Positions 1 through 10,630 of a stretch of 64,000 nucleotides of DNA are shown here, one piece after another (the first letter of the stretch is position 1; every line of letters begins with the position of its first letter). The position numbers and the translations under genes were made by a program. The notes under the pieces are model-generated. The model ran no database searches and had not been told where the DNA came from. It saw only the letters and a program-made list of their open reading frames with translations. Source of the DNA: Roridomyces roridus (taxonomy: Eukaryota > Basidiomycota > Agaricomycetes > Agaricales > Mycenaceae); NCBI GenBank assembly GCA_029378245.1, contig JARKIF010000003.1, forward strand, positions 1,550,001 to 1,614,000, read 5' to 3'.

Positions 1-1586
1 CACAGCCTGCACAATCCGCGGCTTCACATTTGGGTATATGTCGCAAAGTCGCTTCAGAGTCTTGCCCTTGGCGTCGCGGCCTAGACAACGGACCGCGACC
101 TCTTCTGCGAGCTCCCGCACTTCAGCAGACGTCGGCTTCCGTCCACTGGGTGATACGCCCTCGCGGCGCAAGTACTCCAGGACTGGACTAGGTTTCTCAA
201 CAAAGGCGCTGAGCAAAACGTCGGCCGCGTCGGAAATTGTGAACGGGCCCAGCTTGAGCGGAGCCAGGCGCTCCGTCATGTCGGAAACGCGTACTGAAGG
301 CTCTGCCGCAAAAACTGTGAGAAACATGGCCCGTCGGACCAATGGGTCCAAATTTGACGTGGTGGAAGAGGGCGCCAGAAAATCGGTGTACAACTGTATG
401 AGAATCTGCGAGGTGGTGGCGCTAGTAATAGCCCGGACGCGGAGAAATAGCTAAATGGAAAGTATCAGAATTAGCGGTAGAGTTGGCATTCAACGGACGG
501 ACCTTGATAATGTCTTGGATAAGTTCGCTAAACAAGGTTGTTGGCCCGAGGTCACTAAATCTGAACTGGAACTACGTACCGGAGTGTAAAAGATAGATCG
601 CCACCGCGGTCGAGTTGCCGGAGTGCGCGATACGCAGCCTCGTTCGTCTTCGGCTCGAGGCACACTTCAGCTGCGACCGTCCGTGTGACGAACATACTGG
701 GATCTAGTCGACATAGTTCGCGGACGTTGCCGACGATCTCCTCTGTATGTGCTTGAACGGGGGCTGCGCTCCGTTCGAACATCTTGCGGAAGACAAAGTC
801 GCGGTATTTCGCATCCATATGGAAGCCGTTGGCGACGGCATACGGAAGAAGGCGGGGTTCGATGGCGAGGGCGAGGGGAATTTGGGAAAAGAGCGGATCG
901 CGTTCGCAGAACGGGATGAACTGGTGGAAGTGTGAACGAGTAGTCCACGAAAACGGTTGCTGGAGACGTACATTGTGGGTTTCAAAGATGTCACGAACTT
1001 GCTCCCATGTTACATGTTGAGACTCTTGCCTGGCCTCTTTAATAAACTGAGAGACGATGGCACCATCGTCTTCGCCTTTGCCACGCGGAATTTCTCCGAA
1101 TTTCTCGGCGGCAAGACTGAGGAAATACGCAAAGGTAGAGAGCGAGACGTTTCGGACCCAGGGCAGTTTGATAGTAAAGTGCGAGTGCGAGTGGAAGAAG
1201 TGATGGAAAGCGACCTGAACGAGATAGCGAGAGAGATGGGCTCCGCTGGCGAGGAGGATCTAGGAGCAGCTCTTGTTAATTGACGTGCCCCGGTGAGCGA
1301 GAAACAAAAGTACATCGAGAACACGGGGAGTGAGGAGCTTTCCTCGAGCGAGCGCAAAGTAGATGGCTTGGAGCTCGCCGTGCCGGGTAATGAAGTAGTT
1401 GGCACGGACGAATGGGTCTTGTGAAACGGAAAGCAGGCGGTGGTTAACGCGGGAGAGGTTGGCGGGTTCGGCGGTTTCGTAGAAGATGAGATGAAGGACT
1501 TCGTCGGGAAGGTCGTTCATGCCAGTGGTGAGCTGAATGACCTCATCGGAGAGGTCGTTTAGGGCCTCGTCGGGGAGGTCGCTCAT
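1..1586 (-). CDS. F-box-like protein, 3' part beyond window
   Basis: The protein starts at 1586 with an F-box-like N-terminus (LPDEVLHLIFYE at about residues 26-37, then NLSRVNHRLLSVS), so a role as an SCF ubiquitin-ligase adaptor is inferred. After the F-box it continues as a helical region of unknown function and runs off the left edge. Exons read 1586-1314, 1259-580, 527-503 and 450 to the edge. The first intron (54 nt, GTACTT...CCTAG) removes an in-frame TAG, and the second (52 nt) gives a better join than a 25-nt alternative. The third exon is only 25 nt. The substrate-binding part is not recognisable. Confidence is good for the gene and moderate for the F-box label. Confidence 0.7.
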
Positions 1587-1759
1587 GACGGCGAAAGGAG
1601 AGAGTGACTGCGTGGTAACAGACTGTTTGCGTCCCAGTGGGCCAAAGCTTCGATCATCGACGACTTAATCGCATCAGAGCGAGTCCCATATCGGGCTTCT
1701 AACAAGAGGTCGAGTCCGCTCAACTCCGTCTCATCCAATACAAAAATCAAGATTTACGT

Positions 1760-2815
1760 TCAGAACGTACGCCGGTAATATCCTCGCCAGATGTTCCATG
1801 ACACCCTCCACTCTCGCGTCCCCAACTGCCGTGCAAACGCGTCAAAATTCACCTTTTCTAATTGTGATAGAAAAGTGGCCACAGGAACACCCGCCAAGAA
1901 CACCGGCATGGCCGCGATGGGCACCTTGCCCCCGTGCTCCTTGAATACCTCCCGAGCAGTCAACAGATGATCGTTGGCCAGCACCGCGACTTGGTAAACC
2001 GCCGCATCTACACCTGTCGCGTCACCACCATGCCGAAATACGAGCTCTTGCTGAACACCGTGTTGGGCACAGACATCCAACGGAATGGGCAGCCGACGAT
2101 TCGCGGCATGGTGTGGCAGTGCACGCAGCAGTGTCGCGATCGTGGCTGCTGTCCCAACATGAGACGCCGCATGGGCCAAATCTGCAGGGCCGCCGAGCCC
2201 ACGCAGAGCCAGCAACAGGTAAAGCACGCTTGACGACGCCCCTTCAGCATGGGAAACTAGCGCATCGCAGCTAGGGTACGAATCAGCCTTGAGCTCCGCG
2301 TCCTGCAGCCAGCCGAAATAAAATAAACGCGTCTTGACTGAAGCGGTCGCGTACCCGGGCGTCAATGATTCTTTTGAAGTGATAGGCTGGAAGGTCCGCT
2401 TCCTGCGTGGCAGTATGAAGTGCAAGAGCAATAGGATGCCGAGGGGGCCTGTCCTATCGTTTTGGTTAGTTGAGAACAAGATGCAAGGTAGCGAGCGACA
2501 CACGGCATATATGTCTCGGATAGCGTCGCGCCAAAACTGCATGCGAACCGCGCCAATGGTCGCAACGCTTACATTGTCCTGGACCATGGCGAGTTCAGTC
2601 TGTTACGAATTAGCAGGGCCGATGCATGAAGAAAAAAGACACACTGCAAAGGCTTTGATTGCGAAATAGGCATCCTGCAACGGAGCTGGCCAGAATTTGC
2701 TTATGAGGAACGAGTCATAGTCGTGCTTTCGGACGAGTTGTCTGCAGTATTGAGCAGGAGAGTCTGAATAAAATCGTGCCTGCCGGAGTCGCGGAGCGGT
2801 CCGAAGAGAGAGCAT
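1760..2815 (-). CDS. NDUFAF6: NADH:ubiquinone oxidoreductase assembly factor 6 (squalene/phytoene synthase-like)
   Basis: A mitochondrial complex I assembly factor of the squalene/phytoene synthase fold. Four exons (2815-2645, 2599-2504, 2453-2355, 2302-1760) give 302 aa. Family landmarks are SPAQYCRQLVRKHDYDSFL near residues 19-37, RMQFWRDAI after the first join and PAYHFKRIIDARD before the third. The N-terminus (MLSLRTAPRLRQARFYS) looks like a mitochondrial presequence. Members of this group lack the strict aspartate-rich prenyl-diphosphate motifs and are thought not to make squalene. The start codon lies 41 bp from the start of the derlin gene on the other strand, so the two must share a promoter region. 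Confidence 0.88.
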
Positions 2816-2856
2816 GCCGTCACCGATCAGGACACGTTCTCCTCCTCCACAACCAA
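2816..2856. promoter_or_regulatory. 41-bp divergent intergenic gap between NDUFAF6 and derlin
   Basis: Only 41 bp separate the two start codons, which point away from each other. Any core promoter or 5' untranslated leader must overlap this gap and probably the coding sequence of the partner. I see no TATA box in it. Confidence 0.55.
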
Positions 2857-3693
2857 ATGCCAGTCGGAATTGAAGCTTGGGTCCAGCAAATCCCTCCCAT
2901 TACAAGGGGATGGCTGGCTCTCTCTGTCCTCACCAGTCTCGCCGTCGTCAGTTTCTCTTTGGGTGCCCGCTTCCACGCTCACAACCTTCCAGCAATGCCA
3001 ATTAGTCACTCCATTGCAGCTGTATTTCAGCCTCAAGAGTTTTCTAAATGGCCAACCCTGGCGCGCTGGGACGACATTCTTCTACTTTGGGCCCATCTCG
3101 TTGGACTTTGTCTTCCACTTATTCTTCTTGTGCGTCGTAGAATGCAATCTCCCATTGCGCGTCTCACGCATAGCCCAGTATGAGATACAGCCGAATGCTC
3201 GAGGAATCTTCGTTTCCAAACCGAAGGGCCGACTACTTCTGGCTACTCTTCCTGTCTTCAATCATGCTATTGGTACCGTCCACCTTTACCTGAAATTCCT
3301 TCTCTAACCTCCCACCAGGCCCTCTCACCACTATTTAATCTCCCATTCCTTTCCTCCTCCCTGGCATTTGTCCCGATATATCTCTGGTCCCGGCGCCACC
3401 CCTCCACCCCGATATCTCTCTTCGGCCTCTTCACCATCACCGCGCCCTACCTTCCCGTCGCCCTCGTCGCGTTCTCGTGGATTCTCAACGGAACATGGAA
3501 AGCCGCTGCCGGAGATCTGGTCGGATGCGCCGTTGGACACATCGGTTGGTTCCTCCGTGATGTTTGGACGAGGGAAATGGTTGGAGGTCCCACCGTATTC
3601 ACCGACGCTCCCATCCCGCTGTGAGTTCTTGTCCCATCTCTCAAATTCGCATCTCTAAATCTTGCCAGAAAACGGCTGTTTGGAGACCTCTAG
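2857..3693 (+). CDS. Derlin family ER membrane protein (ERAD)
   Basis: A pseudo-rhomboid of the ER membrane that works in retrotranslocation of misfolded proteins with the Cdc48/p97 machinery. Five exons (2857-2946, 2993-3129, 3179-3272, 3319-3620, 3669-3693) give 215 aa. The N-terminal IPPITRGWL, the QPWR motif containing the derlin WR pair, FGPISLDFVFHLFF and MRYSRMLEE are diagnostic. A GHIGW segment near the C-terminus fits the derlin GxxxG region. Several hydrophobic helices are evident. At 215 aa it matches short Der1/derlin-1 forms and has no visible C-terminal Cdc48-binding tail. The last exon is 25 nt. Sequence alone does not say whether it is the Der1 or Dfm1 orthologue. Confidence 0.9.
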
Positions 3694-3810
3694 AATGTAT
3701 GATAATCTGTAAAACACATCTCTTCCCTGTATATTATGGGTTTCTTGTTTAATCGAACCAGGAGCGGGTCGCCGAAAACATTACTATCTTACTTTTGTCT
3801 TGCCCATGCA

Positions 3811-4377
3811 TCAACTGCGCTCGTCCCAGCGCTCATAGTCACCGGATTTCAATGACGCGACATACTCTTCCTCAATAGTCACGGCTAGATCGTCCAAGTC
3901 GGATAGAGCTGTTATCAGGGCCGAGAGTGAAGAGAGGTTGTCTGCATGGTGATGCATATAGGTCTCGTCTTGCCCACAGAAACACAGTCAACGCACCGTA
4001 CATCTGGATACGGACGTTGATCACATTCTCCGACGGATGAGGCGCACTGAGAAGACGGTCAGCGATATAATAAGTACGTCGCCCGAACGAGAACTCACCT
4101 ATAACCGCAGAATTCCACCTTCGGACTGAATGAACGAACCGGGATTGAGACACCCGACAAGAATGGTCACAGCACAGTAGACAAGACAGACTTTTTCATG
4201 AGCATCCAGCGGAGAGCGTTCCCAATCGTGTGCGTTTCGTCATGAATCTGGTACGTTGCGGCCGACAGATCAGGCGTCGCGCCCTTCATCTTGAGAAAAG
4301 TCGCGTCAAGAAGGGGAGGAAATGGCCAGCAGATAAAGACAGCATACAATAGTCACTTTTGCCGGTAGCTCAGCCAT
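3811..4377 (-). CDS. RPC19: RNA polymerases I and III subunit AC19
   Basis: The small alpha-like subunit that pairs with AC40 in RNA polymerases I and III. Five exons (4377-4348, 4289-4192, 4125-4099, 4046-3997, 3941-3811) give 111 aa. The joined protein carries ATYQIHDETHTIGNALRWML, then KNPKVEFCGYS and PHPSENVINVRIQMY, the conserved RPAC2 core. The third exon is 27 nt and encodes the KVEFCGY segment. The gene converges on the derlin gene, with about 117 bp between the stop codons. Confidence 0.93.
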
Positions 4378-4566
4378 GATCGAAGGAAAAGAAACTGCTG
4401 TTGCCAAAGTAGGTACAACAAGCTCGACCAGAAAAAACTTCATACAAGATTCGGTGAACATATGTATACATGAAAGATAAAGAAGAGATAAAAACACATA
4501 TGTGATAGATCCAGCAGACCACATCCTTCCTTCAAACAAGATAAAAAGAAATTGTACGTATATGAT

Positions 4567-6230
4567 TTAGAAGGTCGTGATCGCGCTCGGTCGGGGACCG
4601 CCAACGCGTAGTTTCTTGACAGCCGCAGCAGCATTCTCCATCTCCTGCTTGGCCGCACGCAGGGCTGCACTGCGGTTTGTGCGCGGCGCTATAGACGGTG
4701 CTGAGATGCTGCTGGGACGTGGCTTTGGACGAGCAGGAGCAGGATCTTTGGCGGGTGCACTAGGAGCAGCCGCAGGAGGAAGAATAGAAGGACGAGACGC
4801 AGCGGGTCGCATTGCGACGCTTGACGGACGAGCAGCGGTTCGCGCCCGGGGCACTACGGGCGTCGACACTGAAGCGGCTGACGCGGGGCGAGAGGGGGGT
4901 TTGGTTTGCAGCGAGCTTGTCGAGTTGCTTCGCGAAAGGCCTGGAAGCTTTGGTGCTGTTGGCCCACGGACTGTAAACACATATTGAGCATTGTCACCTA
5001 TCATCTACTCTCAGACTCACACTGGAAAGACGATGGAGGTGCCGCCTGGTCCTTCGACGCCCGTAATGCCGCGCTTTTGTTTAATCGCGGCGCGACCGTG
5101 GGCGCCAGGACTGATGCCACAGAAATGGTCTCCCGACGTTTGTGTCCGGGAACACCATCGAAGGTTTGTTTGTCCAAAGTATCTGGGTTGCTCGTTTTCC
5201 TGACAGGTGGGGCAGGCAAGGGGAGGCCCAGTCGGAGTGCAGTGGCACGGGTCATGCGCGGGGCAATGGTAGGAGCAGCGGTAGAAGCTACCGCGATACT
5301 CTCCGCCCGCTTATGACCCGGGACGTTCGCAAACGTCTTTGCGAGTTGCTCTTTCGTGAGAGGAGCCCGAGGAACCGATGGGCCACCCTTTTCGACGACC
5401 CCGCCGGCACGAAGAGCAGCGGCTCGTGTTGTACGGGGAACGATGTCCGGAGAAGCGTGGGTCGCCGGCAGCCCTCGAGCGCGGAATGCCTTGCCGTTGG
5501 CACCCTTGGTGGATGGATTGGATGGTGCGTATCCCTCATCAGAGGTATTCTGACGCAGGGCTTCAAGCACCGACGACGACATGGACCGCATAGATCCGTA
5601 GCGACCGTCATCCGGAAGTTCCTGTGTCGAAAAGGGTGGGGAGGACGCAAACAGGGATAAAATCTGAGTTTCTGCGGCTTCAATGTCCGGAGAACCCATG
5701 AGCCCGTTCTTCTCGAGACTGATCCCGTAGAGTGCACGCAGAGAATTCGGAGCCTCCTGCCGTGCAATCTCGGGGTCTCTGTCACCCATAAGGGTCTTCC
5801 ACACCTCGACCGCCCTCTTGCGCTCCAGCACGTATACCCAGACTTCGCCCCTGCAAGATGTCTCAGACATGAACACAAGGGGCCGTGCCGAACAAGACTC
5901 ACTCGCCTAGCGACTCTGCGTCGTCGCCAAACAGCTCAATTAACACCTCCGGTTGGCTCTCGAGGTCGAATTCCATCTGACGCTCTTTGACAATCTGTAA
6001 GGATGAATGAGTTCCATTCCACCGCAATGGGCTGAGACACATACCTCGAAGCTCGCCTCCAGGATTCGCTTTTCGATATCGAAGCGATGATCTTAAATCA
6101 AGTTAAGGACGTTATGTTGGCAGTAAAGCAAAGCAGTATCCGTACCCAGCGCATGGTGCTTGATAATGGCCACCGTCCGCGTTACTCTCCCGTTGGGAGT
6201 GGCCGGGACCTGTTCCTGCTCATCGTACAT
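4567..6230 (-). CDS. Nucleoside diphosphate kinase-like protein with degenerate active site and C-terminal repeats
   Basis: Five exons (6230-6146, 6091-6045, 5994-5903, 5850-5021, 4970-4567) give 485 aa. Residues 1 to about 150 resemble an NDP kinase domain: RTVAIIKHHAL at the start, then LERKRAVEVWKTLMG and SLRALYG. The normal NxxHGSD site reads NGLMGSPD here, so the histidine that carries the phosphate is a methionine, and the PDAV following the conserved lysine is HHAL. Catalysis by the usual route is therefore unlikely. The other 330 residues are low-complexity and contain four copies of an APxIAPRxxRxAALR motif and two of VPGHKRxExIxVAS. Such short basic repeats often bind other proteins or microtubules, but that is inference. 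I know no characterised protein with this combination. Confidence 0.75.
4646..5452 (-). repeat. Four-copy protein-coding repeat (APxIAPRxxRxAALR)
   Basis: Within the NDP kinase-like gene the motif recurs at about 5401-5452 (SPDIVPRTTRAAALRAGG), 5227-5277 (APTIAPRMTRATALRLG), 5050-5106 (APTVAPRLNKSAALRASK) and 4646-4702 (APSIAPRTNRSAALRAAK). A second unit, VPGHKR(A/R)E(S/T)I(A/S)VAS, precedes the middle two copies. The copies are conserved in protein and diverged in DNA, which suggests selection on the peptide rather than recent DNA duplication. Confidence 0.75.
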
Positions 6231-6493
6231 GGTGGACAATAGAAGTATGAGACAGCGAAGACAAGAGTGAGCGGGAGCTCAGGGATAATTAGGAGGAAAG
6301 CAGAGTGACGTCGAGCAACTGTGCGGAAGAGAGAGACCAGCAAAAAGTTAAACAGGGTGGTTGTTGATTGTAAAGGAGCTGAATCAAAACACGAGATCGA
6401 CGTGACCTCTGCCATTGCCATGCCGACCAAGGCAGCCAAAAATTATCCTTTAGACCTTTTAATGTACAGATTTTCCGTATTACCCCAAGCCTC

Positions 6494-9400
6494 CTACGAG
6501 TCCCAAATGGCTCCAAACGCGGGTATACCCCTGCTCATCATCCCATACACAATTTTCTGGGTCAATTTCTGGTTGGATATTACGCAGACCGCCTCTGCAT
6601 TGAATTCATTAACAAGGCGAAGTGTAAGCTTCACCATGTCTGGTTTTCCATTTTTTCTCGTATCTGCAAAGAACTTGAGAACAGTCCACCCGTGCTTGGA
6701 GTCAAATCTCACCATATATGACCGCGTCTGGAGACGCGCTTAGGATCTCATCCACAAGCTTATTGCCGAATGTCTCCCGAACATTCGGTGATGTCCAAAG
6801 AAGGCGCATGGGGATTCTCTGCTCAAGGATGCACGGTGCACAAGGGCCAATTCCACTCCCTATGGAAGATATCAATCGTGGTTTCAAACGGCAACGGTCG
6901 GCTTACCGGTAGCAACAAGGACAACCCGTCGGAAGAGGGGCACGATCCTCAAGACTCCAAACGCAGGAGCACCGCGTACCCATATCCTATCGGGCGGGTC
7001 CATAATCCTAGAGTTCGTCCAATCCCCGGCCTTCGACACAACGAGCGAAAAGCCCTTCTCGTTCGGTACGGCAATCGTAGCGAATCCATGCCAATCCTTG
7101 AGTGGATGCACAGCCAGACGGACGAAACTGCCGGGCTTGGGCGTACCTAGAGGATGCTGAGGAATCTTTGGGATGGAAAAACAAAACTAGCTTACTGTAA
7201 GTGAAATATAGCCGTACTGAATAAAACTTCAACATATGCAGCGTCTAGGGCAGAAGAAAAACGAACCGGCGTGGGTCGACAGAACTTCGCTCTTGACGGA
7301 AACCTTCCGCAATCGCAGCCAAGGAAGGATGATGGATCCTGCAACAAGGTCAATGAAAAGATATCTTGATTGGGCGCTGAACACTCACCCGTCATGACCA
7401 GAAGCATCCAGAATGGAGCTGAATGAATTAATGCATCCCGAAGAGACTGGTCGGTGCTGCGGTAGTCGTTGGACAAGAACAAAAGTTGACACCAAACCAG
7501 CGCGATACCAGCCCATCCAAAGAATCTATGGACTCGCTCGAACTGATCGTGCCGTTTGCTGCGCAGCTTCGGATGGGCGAATGCCACGATTCCGAAAAGT
7601 AGGAGAAGAATGGTATACGAAATGGCAACGGTGGCCACAGACGCCTTTGCAACATCAGTAAAGTGTAGACCTGACAGAGGCGCGACGACGCTCACATGAG
7701 GGGTATCTTCGTTCAAGACGAGCTCTCTCGTGGCCTGAGCACATAATAACGCCAACCAGACAACGCCACTGGTCGCACATCCACTGTGCAGGCCACCGAT
7801 ATGGTAAACTCTTCAACAGATGTTAGCCTACTAGTGATGCCAGATCAACGAACTAATTGAAGAACAACTCACCGAGCACAGACCCGACGGATGGCAAGCG
7901 GCCATCTGCAGAATAATGAGAACCAGTCAACTGTGCCAAAAGTGTACTCACGAAGACGGCACGGCGCAAAAGAAATTGAAAAACATGTTGATCACGTAAT
8001 CCTGCCTCATCAGGCTGCCGATCGTTAGCCGACGCGGCAGTCATTGAATAAAAGACGCACATTGCGCAAAAGAGATTCGCAATGGTGATCAAGCCCAGCC
8101 GCTGGGCGGTAGCACCTCCCTGAACGATCACCGCAATGAAGATGGCCATATTCGTTATGAAAACGATGCCGAAGAGGCGGCGGTAAAGAGAGAAGATCTG
8201 ATGCCGAAGGTTCCGGAAGTATCGCCCCTCCAGTTTTTCGGGTAAAACATCCTTCTCGTAACCATCCCAGACCGTCCGAGCGACCTCCTGCTTCAGCTCA
8301 AGGGAAGCCGAATCTTCCGAGACGTCTGATTTGGACAGGCGTTTCTCGCCGAAGGAGGGTTGGCTGATGATGAAAACCGGTACACTGTCCTTGGACGAAT
8401 CCGAGTCGGACTTGACCGGCCGTATCGTAAGGGAGCTGGTGGAAGACGATGAACTGGTCTCCAACTGGCGGACAGCGCCATTCGCAATCCGGGTGGAAAC
8501 AAGAGGCTCGATCGTAATTTCGGAATCTCTCTTCTTCGAGTTGATAGCAAGTTCCCGAAGTGCCCTCTTATCCGTCTTGTCGTTCCTGCCGATTTATGAG
8601 CGTCCATCGACAGGGAACGGCCGTAGACTCACCCAGTTCTTGGGAATGATCCCAAAGCAAGAATCTGTGTGGGAACGGCGTAATATGGCTGGATCTTCGC
8701 GGTTGCTGTTCTCACTTCTTCGACACTTATCGTGTCTGGGGTAACGAAACCCCAGAGTTCTCCGTCGATCAAAAGTGCCGAAGCAGCTTTGACTCCGCAG
8801 GCGGTCTGATAACAATACGTTAAAGATGTGGCACTCGGAAACTGTGGACGATGCGTACCTCCATTGCAACGGCGACACCATCCAGCTCGACACGGAACCC
8901 CTTGAAGAAGAATTAAAATGTATCCTGAGGTGGTAAAAATCGAGGCACGAACCTTGATCTTTACTGCAATTTGTTCAGCTTCAGTTTCTCTCAACAGCAA
9001 CGAGCTCACCTTGATCATCGATTCTACCGAGATGTTCCAATGTTCCATCTTCGCGCCACGACCCAAGATCCCCAGTATTAAACATGAGTGATCTATGGAG
9101 TTTGTGAGTTATCGACAAATCGAAGAATGTCCCTCGTACCCATCGTTGGCGAACGGATCTTCTTTATAGCGTTCGTTCGTCTTCTCCGGCAGATTCAGAT
9201 ATCCACGAGTGACGCAGAGGCCCCCAGCCCACATTATTCCCGGTACTCCGATGGGAGTAGGCTAAAATTGTAACATGGCGTCAACTTCCAAGAAAACTGG
9301 TTCTTGAAATAACTGTCGAACCTTGATATTTTCATCTAGAACGTACACGCTGTTGTTTGGCGTGGGTTTGCCTATACCAAGAGGGCGCGCAGAGTCATGT

Positions 9401-10630
9401 AATTGCATGGTGTTTACAATGGTAACCTCCTAAATGAATGGTCAGTCAATGGATGCAGTAGAGCGATGTCACTGACTGTAGGCCCACAGCAATTGTAGAA
9501 CTGTGTGTGCGATGCCCATAGATCGGCTGTGGCTAGGATACGAATGAGTAGTGTTGGTGACACAGGCATTCAACAATACCTCGAGGGCAGGCCTCGCCGG
9601 CAACAGCGACGACCTTGATGTTGGGATAGTCCGCCGGATCGTGAGGAGCCAACATCGAGGGAGTGCCTATAACAACATCGACCTTCTTCATCACCGCACG
9701 CCATTCTTTGGAAGATTGTCCACGCAGAACTAGTGTAGCCCCGTTGCAAAGGCTACCCAAAATCTCCTATACCTCGGAGTTAACCTTGCGGCCATAGATA
9801 ATTGGATTCGACGCACCCAGCAACACATGTCAAAGGCAATGTTCATCAACTGGGATACTCGAACACCGGGACCCATCCCGAGATTGCCAGGAGCGAGACA
9901 AACGACTAATCTAAAGTCAAGAAAAGACATGAGCATTAATGAAATGAATCTTACGGTTTGTCACATTTCGATGCATTACATCGACCCCTTTGGGAACGCC
10001 CGTAGTCCCTGCAACACCTTAGCAAAATGATAGTCGGCTCTTGCGAATGGACACACCGCTGGTATATATGACATAGACGCTGTCTTGAGGTTGTGACCGG
10101 TCCTCTGGCCTCGGGCAGTAGTTGTCCACGGTGCATTGGCATGGTACGTCGAGAAGAATAGTAGGCATTCCAGACACACGATGCGAGAACTTGGTGAGCG
10201 TGAGGACGATCTTGGATCCCGAGTCTTTGATAATGTGTTCCAAGGATTTGTCCGACACGATCTTGCCATCGCACGGTACGTAGGCCGCACCCGTCTTGAG
10301 GATGCCGAGTATCCCAACGACCATGGAGATGGAACGCTCGACGAGCAGACACACTCGGGATCCTGGGCCGATGTCCGATGCACGAAGGCGAGCAGTCAGA
10401 CAGTCAGATTGACGGTCGAGGTCAGCATAGGTAATTGCATCTGAAACATCCTCGACGGCGATAGCGTGCGGGTTGTTGCCAGCATGGAACCGAAATGCAT
10501 GGTGCACGCATTGGAAAGGAGGTTGAACGGTGGGTGCGAACCCGAACTGGGCAAAACAAAGTTTGTCGGTCACTGACAGCGCGTCGAGAGCAGAGTTGTT
10601 CTGCACAGATTTACTCTGTACAGGCTGCAT
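6494..10630 (-). CDS. NRPS-type adenylation domain fused to a ferric-reductase-like membrane oxidoreductase
   Basis: A 1063-aa chimera in 20 exons. Residues 1-510 are an adenylate-forming domain with core motifs YTSGTTGVPKG, FYNCCGPTE, FNTGDLG and NDKTDKRAL. No carrier (LGGxS) or thioester-reductase domain follows. After a serine-rich linker come several membrane helices (about 590-790) and a C-terminal FNR-like part with VATGSGIGP near residue 958 and VIYDTRKNGKPDMVKL. The likely roles are activation of an acid and membrane electron transfer, but the substrate is unknown. Exons: 10630-10057, 10008-9955, 9905-9817, 9766-9580, 9532-9477, 9429-9322, 9261-9140, 9092-9010, 8963-8953, 8900-8859, 8805-8633, 8585-8061, 8014-7952, 7905-7873, 7810-7389, 7338-7267, 7216-7196, 7146-6907, 6859-6713, 6663-6494. 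Exon 9 is 11 nt. The ATG at 10630 is the first in frame; the open frame above it begins at a GTG. Confidence 0.88.

Noticed and set aside
555..579. A 25-nt intron in the same gene
   Set aside because: A 52-nt intron (528-579) with the same donor and a better acceptor also keeps the frame and has a normal length for this genome.
1260..1262. In-frame TAG in the left-edge F-box gene, suggesting a pseudogene
   Set aside because: It lies in a 54-nt intron (1260-1313) with GTACTT donor, TTAAC branch sequence and CCTAG acceptor; removing it gives a continuous frame.
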